Source: Archangium sp. (lineage in GTDB: Bacteria > Myxococcota > Myxococcia > Myxococcales > Myxococcaceae). Taken from it: 11,238 bases of DNA. The notes under the pieces are model-generated. The model worked only from the letters and a program-made list of their open reading frames with translations, was not told the origin of the DNA and did not search any database. The position numbers and the translations under genes were made by a program. Of this stretch, positions 1-7,439 are shown piece by piece (the stretch's first letter is position 1; each line of letters opens with the position of its first letter). Location: the NCBI GenBank assembly GCA_016793585.1, contig JAEUJR010001030.1:1-11238 (forward strand). The letters are read 5' to 3'.

Positions 1-178
1 ACGCGCTGACGAGGTGGCGCCAGTAGAAGCTCCACGTCGGGTTGCCGTGCAGCATGACGAGCGTCTCGCCCTGCCCCTCGTCGAGGTAGTGCATGCGCAC
101 GCCGTTGCCGGTGTCGAAGAAGCGGCCCTGCCACGGGTACAGCGAACGGTACGGCGCGATGTCGAAGGTCATGTCCAT
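1..178 (-). CDS. oleB: OleB-like alpha/beta-hydrolase (haloalkane dehalogenase family), N-terminus only, 3' partial
   Basis: The first 59 codons begin MDMTFDIAPYRSLYPW and contain HGNPTWSFYWR at residues 44-54. This is the oxyanion-hole motif (with Asn46 and Trp49) of haloalkane dehalogenases and of OleB, which belongs to the same family. The nucleophilic Asp, acid and catalytic His would lie beyond the window, so activity cannot be judged. The start overlaps the oleA stop by one base (TGATG); a second Met two codons later is an alternative start. Known: OleB decarboxylates the beta-lactone made by OleC to a cis-olefin. OleB rather than a dehalogenase is inferred from the position directly after oleA. 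A fusion to OleC, as in some bacteria, cannot be excluded. Confidence 0.8.
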   Translation of the reverse strand, partial: MDMTFDIAPYRSLYPWQGRFFDTGNGVRMHYLDEGQGETLVMLHGNPTWSFYWRHLVSA

Positions 179-1218
179 CACCAGTGAAGTCCGAGCATGA
201 GGCAGTTGAGGCCGCTGCCGATGCCGAGCATCGAGATGCGCTGGCCGGCCTGGAGGAAGCCCGCTTCATTCGCGAGCGCAGCGGTGATCGGCACCGAGAC
301 CGTGCCCATGTTTCCGAGGCGGTCGAAGGTCGAGAAGTCCTTCGATTCGGGCACCCCGATGGTCGAGAGAATGTCACGGCGGTTGGCGGCGCCGACCTGA
401 TGGCAGATGACGCGGTCGATCTCGTCACGTCGCCAGCCGGAGTTCGTCAACAGCTTGTCCCACGTGGCGCGGCCAAGCTCGACGCCGTGCTCGAGCACCT
501 GCGACGCGTCGGTCTCCATGATGTTCGTGCGCTCTCCGAGCAGGCCAGTCGACGGGCCCCAGCGGCAGATGCCGTGGTGTTTCGGAGCCGAGAGCGCAGC
601 GCCTGCGACAAGCCGGTGTTCGACGGCAGAAAAGTCAGAGGCCGTCAGCAGCACGGCCGCAGCCCCGGACCCACCGGTCATCGTGGCGAGCCCAAGCCGA
701 TATCGCTCGAGCGTGGGCTCACGGTTCATTCGTTCGATGGTGGCGTCGACGATCTCACGCGAACTCTCGGCCGAGACGACGAGGCCCGCGCGCAGTTGCC
801 CGAGTTCGATTCGGTTCGCGAGCTCGACCATCGCGTTCATGACACCGAGGCAGGCGTTGGCGACGTCGAAAACGAGCGTCTCTGGGCCCGTGCCGAGCTC
901 GGCGGCGACTGCGCACGCTGTGGCTGGCTCGAGGTTGTCGCGGCACACTCCGGCGTAGATCACTGCGCCGACGTCATCGGCCGAGACGCCGGCCAGGTCG
1001 AGCGCCTTGCGACCTGCCTTCGCAGCGACCGACGCCATCGAGGTGCCGACCGGCCAACGGCGACGCTCCTTGATTCCAGTGAGCGACTGCAGCTGCCCCG
1101 GAGCGATCTTGAGCGCCTCGTGAATGGGCGTCAGGCGCGCATCGATCTCGGCCGAGGTGACGATCTCCGTCGGCAGCTCGTACGCGATGGCCTCGACGTT
1201 CACCTTCGACCAGCGCAT
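178..1218 (-). CDS. oleA: OleA-like acyl condensing enzyme (thiolase superfamily, KAS III-like), 346 aa
   Basis: Thiolase-fold enzyme with nucleophile C123 (DVANACLG), H273 (CHQVG) and N303 (GNMGTVSVP), and the C-terminal LGIGSGLNC motif. It carries E97 in RDNLEPAT, exactly 26 residues before the cysteine. OleA of Xanthomonas campestris has its base Glu117 26 residues before Cys143 in an equivalent RDYLEPST context (family sequence from memory); ordinary FabH lacks this glutamate. Known: OleA performs a non-decarboxylative Claisen condensation of two acyl thioesters to a beta-keto acid, the first step of olefin synthesis. The N-terminal length before E97 also matches OleA, supporting this start, as does a good Shine-Dalgarno. 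Its start overlaps the pfaC stop and its stop overlaps the next gene's start by one base each (TGATG). Inferred: it may accept the polyunsaturated chain from the Pfa ACPs or its CoA form. Alternative: a priming KAS III, less likely given E97. Confidence 0.88.
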   Translation of the reverse strand: MRWSKVNVEAIAYELPTEIVTSAEIDARLTPIHEALKIAPGQLQSLTGIKERRRWPVGTSMASVAAKAGRKALDLAGVSADDVGAVIYAGVCRDNLEPATACAVAAELGTGPETLVFDVANACLGVMNAMVELANRIELGQLRAGLVVSAESSREIVDATIERMNREPTLERYRLGLATMTGGSGAAAVLLTASDFSAVEHRLVAGAALSAPKHHGICRWGPSTGLLGERTNIMETDASQVLEHGVELGRATWDKLLTNSGWRRDEIDRVICHQVGAANRRDILSTIGVPESKDFSTFDRLGNMGTVSVPITAALANEAGFLQAGQRISMLGIGSGLNCLMLGLHW

Positions 1219-4200
1219 CAGCGGCCCTCCGGCACGAGGCGCAGCGCGAAGTCCTTCATCGCGTAGATGACCTTGCCGTCGCAGAGGAGTTGACCGTCGG
1301 CGACGAGCATCGGGCTGTCACCGTCGATCACCTGCTTCACCTTCGCCTGCACTTCGACCATCGCGTTCGTGGGGATCACCTGACCGCGGTACTGCCACAC
1401 GTGCGGCTGACCGACCGCCATCGATTGCGCGCGATGCGTGGTGAGCAGCTTGCCGAACCGCTCCCGCGCGAAGACGAGCACCAACTGCTGGAGCGCCTCG
1501 AGGCCGAGCGAGCCCGGCATGACGGGATCCTGGAAGAAGTGCGCGCGAAAGAACCACTCGCCGGGGTCGACGCGCTTGTGGCCCGAGATGAACCCGCTCT
1601 CGAGCGAGAGGACGTCGATGGTGTCGATCATCGCGTACGCCTTCGCGGGCAGCGTCAGGCCGGTCGCGAGTGTTCCCCGTTCATCGGGCGTGAGCGGCGC
1701 CTCCATCGGCAGCGAGAACGCACGCCCCTGCGGGAGCTCCCATTTCGAGCCGCCACGCACACCGACCTGCTGGGCGAGCGCGACAGGCGGGAAGAACCCG
1801 AAGCCCGTGTGGCCGCGATAGACGAGGCCCGCGCGATCGTTCACTTCGAAGTCGAACTCCTGCAGCAGCATGCCGCCTGCGCGCGAGACCTTCGTGAGCC
1901 GCGACTTCATCGTCAGCGTGCCGACGTCGGAGAAGACCTCACGCGCGACCGTCGCGTTGCCGTCGAGGTTGCGGAACGAGAGCACGTCTTCGGTGGTGAG
2001 CGCCGAGCCGACGTAGGCCGCGAGGAACCCGCACGGCTGGAGCGCCGCTTCGAGCAGCACCGAGAACGGCATCGCCCGCTGACGATTCGAGCCGAAGTAC
2101 CAGGCATCGGGAGGTACGTCGTACTCGCAGGTGATCCACCCACCCGGCTCCATCACGAGGGGCTTCGGGTCGCAGCGCACCACGCGATCGATGAAGCGAA
2201 AGGGATCTCTCGGAAGCCGCGCGAGCCGGCGTTCACCCGAATCGAACGGCACGTACGCGGGCCCGAAGCACTTCGAGGGCAGCCCCTCGCAGTACTCGAT
2301 GACCTGCTCGCGCGTGAAGACGGGGGCTGACGAAGAGGTGCCCCAGATCGCGTCGAGACGCTCCTTCGTCAGGCCACGAATGCGCACCGACATGCCGTCC
2401 ATCTGCACCACGTGTTTTCCATCGGCGAACATCGACGCGGTGGCGATGACGCAGGGCTCTGGGTCGTAGCCGATCTGATCGATCTCGAGCCGGTACTGGA
2501 CCTTCTTCGTCGACTGCAGCACCTGCCCGCGGCACTTGAGCTGGCTCGGCCGGCCTTCCATCGGCGCGTAGTGAAGATCGACGTCGGTCGCGTCATCGAC
2601 CCACCCGAGCCGCAGCAGCAGAACCCGCAGCGTGTGCAGACAGCACTCGTACATGAGCGTGCCCGGCATCACGGGGTCGTCGGAGAAGTGACAGGTCAGG
2701 TACCAGCGGTCGGGCGTGACGTCATGTTCACCGAGCACGAGGCCCAGGCCGGCGGCACCACCACGCGTGTCCAGCTCGAGAATGCGATCGACGAGGTGCA
2801 TGCGCCCGGTCGGGAGGCGCAGCGCCGGGGCCAGCGTCGCGACGGGGAAGCTCATGCCGAACGCCGCGCGCAGATCGCCATGCCGGAGCGCTTCGACCTG
2901 CATCTCATTCAGGCTCGCGGTTCCGTGAGGGGTCAGCGGCGCGAAGTTCGAGGGCGGCAGCTTCTTGCGCGTCTCGGCGACGATGCCCTTGCCCTGCTCG
3001 AGCTGCTCGGCGCTGAAGAAGCCCGCGCAGCCGTCATACATCGTGATGAACGGCTGACCAGCGATCGTCCCGTCGAAACGGAAGAAGAACAGCCACGTGT
3101 CGCCCTGACGCACGAAGCGATCGATCTTGATGTCGTAGCGAATGACCTCGCCGGGCACTGGCAGGTCGCGGTGGAAGACGACCTTCGCGTCGAGCAGCCG
3201 ATAGACGCGCTCGCCCTTCGTCTGCAGATCGATGCCGAGGTACGCCGACAAGAAGAGATCGGCCTGCCCCGCTTCGACGCTGATGCAGACGGGAACGCGA
3301 CCGCCGTCGAGGTACCAGGCGCCCTCATGCACGTCGTGTTCGGTGACGCAGCGGCCCGTCGTGAGGCTGCCCATCTCGCCTTCGACCTCGACGATGCGAT
3401 CGACGAGCATCAACGGTTCTGCAGGCAAACGAACGCGGGTCGGGTGCGCGTCCACCGAGGCGAACGCCGCGCCGAGCACCTTCGAGAGCTTGCCGATCGC
3501 GAACTCCATGCAGAGGTCGCGGTCGAAGCGCGGTGGCGGAGCCGCTGGAACGGGCGTCGGAGCTTCGGCCGGAGCGAGCCCCTGAAGCTGCATCAGCAAC
3601 CGCGACTGCAGCGCCATCGACTGCTGCGACACCTGCAAGAACGTCTCGTGCGCGCGCGCCGTCGCCGTCTGCGTGTTGAGGAACTCGGTGAGTGACGTGG
3701 TCATCGGAATCGGAGCGGCAGTGACGACGACCTGTCCATCAGGGGCAGGCATGAGCTGGGGAACGAGCGCGACGGCTGGGCGCGGCGATGGAAGTGGCGG
3801 CACCTCGAGCGGGGCTCCACCGACGACGACTCGAACCGACTTTCGCTTCGGCGTGCGGTCGAGTCGCGGCGACTTCGCGTACAGGGCCGCGACATCGACC
3901 GATCGCCCCGAGTCGTGAACCTTCGCGGCAGCGTTCAGAAGAGACACATAGCCGTCCTGCCCGCGCTGACAGGCGCTCACCGCGAGGTGCGGGCGATTGC
4001 CGAGAATGCGGCCAATCATTCGCGTGCACGACCCTTGCGGCCCCGGCTCGACGAAGACCCGCACACCGTCGGCGTACGCCTGCTCGATGAGCGCGGTGAA
4101 GTCGAAGCCGTGCATGGCGTTCGCGACGATCGAGGCGGCGCAGTTCTCGGTGGTGACGTCGTACGAGCGGGCCCACGCGGCGCTGTAGAAGCGAACGCCC

Positions 4201-7200
4201 GCGGGCGGCGTCGTGGGCAGCAAGTGCAGCGCGCGATAGTCCTCCTGAACCGGCGCGATCACCGGCAGGTGCACGAAAGGAACGCCCTCGAGGAAGATCG
4301 CGGCGCCTCCGAGCCGGCCGACGACCGCGCGAACGTCGTCTTTGCGTCCGCCGATCACACACTCACCCGGAGCGTTGACGATCAGCAGCGTCGCCGTGCC
4401 CGAAAGCGCCGATTGGATCTCGTCTTTCGAGCGCATGACGAGTGCGACGACCCACTCGGCGTCCTGGCCCCACGCCTCGCGCATGACCGAGCCATCGCTC
4501 GTCAATTGAGAGCGGAAGAGCCCGCTCTCGAGGGTGCGGCGGAACATGGTGTCGCGGTCTCTCCACGCACGTGACGCGAAGAGGCCGGCCGACTCGCCGA
4601 GGCTGTAGCCCATGTACGCCTGCGCCGAGACACCGAGCAGCTTCAGCGCGTCGTGAACGACGAGACCGTGCGTGACTTGCCGAACGATGATCTCGGCGAG
4701 ACCGGCAGGGCCGTTCGCGATCGGAGGGAAGAGATGCCGCGAGAAGTCTTCGACCTCGCGCCCGAGCTGCTCGAGCACCTGTGGGAACGCGAGCGGCAGC
4801 GTCTCACCCATGCCGTCGTAGTGACTGCCCGAGCCGGGGAAGACGAAGGCGAGCTCGCCGTCGATCGGCGCCGCCGTCTTCGGCGCGCGCAGCTGCCTCG
4901 AGAGATCGTCGACGCTGCTCGCCACCCACGCGGGCCCGACGCCGTTCGATTGATGGAACCACTCGGCGGCGAGCTGATCGATCGTCGCGTTCGGGTTCTC
5001 GGCGACGAAGGCGGTCAACGCCTCCGGCTTGCCGATGAAGAAGCCTGCCGAGCGGCGTCCATCGAAAGCGGACGTGGGCGTGCCGATTGGAGCCTCTTCG
5101 AGGGCCACATGAAGTGACGTGCCGTCGAGGGAGTTCGTGGTGACGCCGACCCGGCGCGCGGTGCGTCCGCGGCTCCAGATCTCAGCGCGCTGCCCTCCTC
5201 CGCGAGAACGAACGCGATGCCGCAGCGACAACACGCTCTCGGCGACGCTCACGAGGCCTGCAGCGGCGCCGGGAACACCCAACTGCTCGTTCAACTCGGA
5301 AGGCTCACGAAGCCGCTCGACCCGTTCCTTGCCCCAGGCTGCAGCGACCGCCTCGGCAGGCTTCGTCGACGCTCCGAACCCGCGAATCACCGCATGAACG
5401 ACGTCATTCTTCGTGTCGCTCAGCCGCTTCAGCACGAACGCGGCAGCACCATCGGACGGAAGCCCTGCGAGCCCCAACGACTCAGCCGCGAGCACGCGAC
5501 GAACATCGCCGGCGAGATCGACAGCTCCGACGATCATGCGATCGACTTCACGCCGCTGGAGCAACCGGCTCGCCACTTCGAGCGCACGCAACCCACTGCC
5601 TTCATCGGCCTGCACACCGAAGCTCGGCCCACCGAGTGAAAGCTCCCGCGCGAGCCGGCTCGTGACGATTCCACCCAGCGCGCCCAACACCCGCTGCGCA
5701 TCGAGTGGAGCCGACAGCGCGTTCGCGACCTTCTCGACCCACGCGCGCAGCTCACGGTCGTCGACGTCTGGAAGCGCCTGCCGAACGTGGCGCTCGAGCA
5801 CCCACCGCAGGTGGAACGACGTCGTCTCGAGATCGAGGCCGATGCCGACGATCGCTCCCGTCCTGGGGTGCGGACCAGGCCCGAGGCCACCCGCGTCTTC
5901 GACGGCGTTGGCCGCCACCTCGAGCATCAACAACTGCTGCGGCAGCACCGATGGCAACTCGAGCGGTGGCACCTTGAAGCGACCGATCGGCAGCTCGAGC
6001 GCCTCGATCCACGCGCCCTGCACCTCGCGCTCGAGCTGGGTCTTCCACCGCGTCGCGGGCCGCTTCGTGACCGCCGAACCTCCACTGAAGAGGGTCTCGC
6101 GGAATGACGCCACCGAGTCGAGCGCGCCGACGTGAACACCGAGGCCGACGATGGCGATGGGCTCGGAGTCGCTCACCACCTCGACGCGGCCCGTTCCCTT
6201 CACGTGCTCTTCGAGCAACACGTGCCCGTTGATGCCGCCGAAGCCGAAGCCAGAGATTGCCGCACGACGGGGGCCGATCGACTCCCACGGTGCAGGTTGA
6301 TCGAGCACCCGCAGCGGAGCCGCCTCAGCCACCACGTTCGCCGCGTTCGCGTTCGGTGGCAGCGTCTTGCGCGCCAACCCGCCGAGCACCTTCGCGAGCC
6401 CGGCCATGCCTGCCGCAGTGAGCAGATGGCCGACGTTGCTCTTCACCGAACCGATGACTGGAGCTGCGCCGCCGAACAGCGACTTGAGGCTCTCGAGTTC
6501 GACGTGATCGCCGCGCGGCGTTCCGGTGCCGTGACACTCGACGAACTGCACGTCGCTCGGAGCCCACCCTGCCATCTCGTAGGCCGCCCGCATGGCGCGA
6601 AGCTGCCCCTCCGAGTCGGGCGACAACAGACTTCCACCGACGTCGTTCGACAGGCCGATGCCGCGAATGACTGCGAGAATGCGATCGCCATCACGTTCGG
6701 CGTCGTCGAGGCGCTTCAGCAGCACCATGCCCGCGCCTTCACCAACCACCAGTCCATCGGCGCGCGAGGTGAACGGAGCACACACGCCACTCGGCGACAG
6801 CGCCTGCAGCTGCGTGAAGCCGACCTGCGTGTAGAGCGACTGCGGCAGCGAGATTCCACCCGCGAGCACCGCTTCGAGTCGGCCCGCTTCGAGCTCGAGA
6901 CAGCCAAGATGCAGCGCATAGAGCGACGACGCACACGCCGCATCGAGCGTGTAGCTGCCCTTCCCCAACCCCATCGCCTTCGCCATCTGGCCGATCGGCC
7001 ACGACGACGGAAACGCCTCGCGCGCATCGGCCTTCGACGTCGGCAGGTGCAGCTCGCGAAAGAAGACCTCTTCCGACAGCTTCGACGCGCCATCGGTGGG
7101 CAGCGCGATGTTCGCGATGATCGCGGCCGTCTTCGAACGGTCGATCTTCGCCGAGCCCGCGCTGCGAAAGGTCTGCTCTGCAACGTCGATGGCGAGCCGG

Positions 7201-7439
7201 GTGAGCGCGGTGCCCGCTACCTTCGACTCGAACGGCTCGAGCAGGCACGCCTTGAGCGAGCGTGCGCGATCGACGCCCGAGCCCAACACCGACGAGGGCT
7301 CGATCGGCCAGCGTGACGCAGGAACCTCACGCGCCATCGAGCGGCCTTCGGCGACGAGCTCCCACAACGCGTCCGCGGTGGGCGCGCCGGGGAATCGGCC
7401 TCCGAGACCGACGATGGCAATGGCGCGACGAGCGGTCAT
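1218..7439 (-). CDS. pfaC: PUFA synthase subunit PfaC-like (Pfa3): KS-CLF-AT-DH-DH, 2073 aa
   Basis: Start chosen at 7439 because the KS N-terminus (AIAIVGLGGRFPG) begins five residues later and this ATG overlaps the pfaA stop (ATGA). Domains, approximate residues: KS 1-425 with nucleophile C169 (DAACASS), H303 (CHGTGTP) and H338 (NVGH). CLF-like KS 426-815, where the cysteine position is E613. Acyltransferase about 860-1165 with serine S946 in GYSLGES. A Pro-rich and helical linker follows to about 1330. Dehydratase pair one about 1335-1690 with active H1584 (CHFSDDPVMPG) and E1598; pair two about 1740-2073 with active H1967 (HFFQDPVMPG) and E1981. The N-terminal hotdog of each pair lacks the histidine. 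Known: PfaC-type proteins elongate the chain with PfaA ACPs and use FabA-like DHs for dehydration and cis double-bond isomerisation. An AT in this position is typical of myxobacterial Pfa3; the C-terminal AGPAT of that type is absent. No clear Shine-Dalgarno precedes the start, so coupling to pfaA is likely. Confidence 0.95.
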   Translation of the reverse strand: MTARRAIAIVGLGGRFPGAPTADALWELVAEGRSMAREVPASRWPIEPSSVLGSGVDRARSLKACLLEPFESKVAGTALTRLAIDVAEQTFRSAGSAKIDRSKTAAIIANIALPTDGASKLSEEVFFRELHLPTSKADAREAFPSSWPIGQMAKAMGLGKGSYTLDAACASSLYALHLGCLELEAGRLEAVLAGGISLPQSLYTQVGFTQLQALSPSGVCAPFTSRADGLVVGEGAGMVLLKRLDDAERDGDRILAVIRGIGLSNDVGGSLLSPDSEGQLRAMRAAYEMAGWAPSDVQFVECHGTGTPRGDHVELESLKSLFGGAAPVIGSVKSNVGHLLTAAGMAGLAKVLGGLARKTLPPNANAANVVAEAAPLRVLDQPAPWESIGPRRAAISGFGFGGINGHVLLEEHVKGTGRVEVVSDSEPIAIVGLGVHVGALDSVASFRETLFSGGSAVTKRPATRWKTQLEREVQGAWIEALELPIGRFKVPPLELPSVLPQQLLMLEVAANAVEDAGGLGPGPHPRTGAIVGIGLDLETTSFHLRWVLERHVRQALPDVDDRELRAWVEKVANALSAPLDAQRVLGALGGIVTSRLARELSLGGPSFGVQADEGSGLRALEVASRLLQRREVDRMIVGAVDLAGDVRRVLAAESLGLAGLPSDGAAAFVLKRLSDTKNDVVHAVIRGFGASTKPAEAVAAAWGKERVERLREPSELNEQLGVPGAAAGLVSVAESVLSLRHRVRSRGGGQRAEIWSRGRTARRVGVTTNSLDGTSLHVALEEAPIGTPTSAFDGRRSAGFFIGKPEALTAFVAENPNATIDQLAAEWFHQSNGVGPAWVASSVDDLSRQLRAPKTAAPIDGELAFVFPGSGSHYDGMGETLPLAFPQVLEQLGREVEDFSRHLFPPIANGPAGLAEIIVRQVTHGLVVHDALKLLGVSAQAYMGYSLGESAGLFASRAWRDRDTMFRRTLESGLFRSQLTSDGSVMREAWGQDAEWVVALVMRSKDEIQSALSGTATLLIVNAPGECVIGGRKDDVRAVVGRLGGAAIFLEGVPFVHLPVIAPVQEDYRALHLLPTTPPAGVRFYSAAWARSYDVTTENCAASIVANAMHGFDFTALIEQAYADGVRVFVEPGPQGSCTRMIGRILGNRPHLAVSACQRGQDGYVSLLNAAAKVHDSGRSVDVAALYAKSPRLDRTPKRKSVRVVVGGAPLEVPPLPSPRPAVALVPQLMPAPDGQVVVTAAPIPMTTSLTEFLNTQTATARAHETFLQVSQQSMALQSRLLMQLQGLAPAEAPTPVPAAPPPRFDRDLCMEFAIGKLSKVLGAAFASVDAHPTRVRLPAEPLMLVDRIVEVEGEMGSLTTGRCVTEHDVHEGAWYLDGGRVPVCISVEAGQADLFLSAYLGIDLQTKGERVYRLLDAKVVFHRDLPVPGEVIRYDIKIDRFVRQGDTWLFFFRFDGTIAGQPFITMYDGCAGFFSAEQLEQGKGIVAETRKKLPPSNFAPLTPHGTASLNEMQVEALRHGDLRAAFGMSFPVATLAPALRLPTGRMHLVDRILELDTRGGAAGLGLVLGEHDVTPDRWYLTCHFSDDPVMPGTLMYECCLHTLRVLLLRLGWVDDATDVDLHYAPMEGRPSQLKCRGQVLQSTKKVQYRLEIDQIGYDPEPCVIATASMFADGKHVVQMDGMSVRIRGLTKERLDAIWGTSSSAPVFTREQVIEYCEGLPSKCFGPAYVPFDSGERRLARLPRDPFRFIDRVVRCDPKPLVMEPGGWITCEYDVPPDAWYFGSNRQRAMPFSVLLEAALQPCGFLAAYVGSALTTEDVLSFRNLDGNATVAREVFSDVGTLTMKSRLTKVSRAGGMLLQEFDFEVNDRAGLVYRGHTGFGFFPPVALAQQVGVRGGSKWELPQGRAFSLPMEAPLTPDERGTLATGLTLPAKAYAMIDTIDVLSLESGFISGHKRVDPGEWFFRAHFFQDPVMPGSLGLEALQQLVLVFARERFGKLLTTHRAQSMAVGQPHVWQYRGQVIPTNAMVEVQAKVKQVIDGDSPMLVADGQLLCDGKVIYAMKDFALRLVPEGR
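1226..1230 (-). promoter_or_regulatory. Strong ribosome binding site for oleA, inside the end of pfaC
   Basis: On the minus strand GGAGG is followed by 7 bases (GCCGCTG) and the ATG at 1218. It lies in the last codons of pfaC. Neither the pfaC start (7439) nor the oleB-like start (178) has a comparable purine-rich site, so this one supports the oleA start and suggests that ribosomes load independently here as well as by coupling. Confidence 0.7.
3576..3705 (-). other. Helical linker between AT and first DH of PfaC
   Basis: A stretch starting MTTSLTEFLN and continuing through HETFLQVSQ to a Gln/Leu/Met-rich end (residues about 1245-1288). It sits between two Pro-rich linkers and has no enzyme motif. 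Its spacing of hydrophobic and Gln residues resembles the helical segment before the ACP array of PfaA (10735-10858). Likely a helix for assembly or docking; this is inferred from composition and similarity only. Confidence 0.5.

Noticed and set aside
178..1218. Ordinary FabH (3-oxoacyl-ACP synthase III)
   Set aside because: The LEPAT glutamate at the OleA spacing, the ACLG active site and the OleB-like neighbour favour OleA; FabH remains a weaker alternative.
184..1266. Plus-strand open frame opposite oleA
   Set aside because: It mirrors the whole OleA-like gene, whose catalytic residues are conserved; the antisense product has no family features.
6132..7316. Plus-strand open frame opposite the KS of PfaC
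   Set aside because: Same shadow pattern, antisense to an intact ketosynthase with all catalytic residues.
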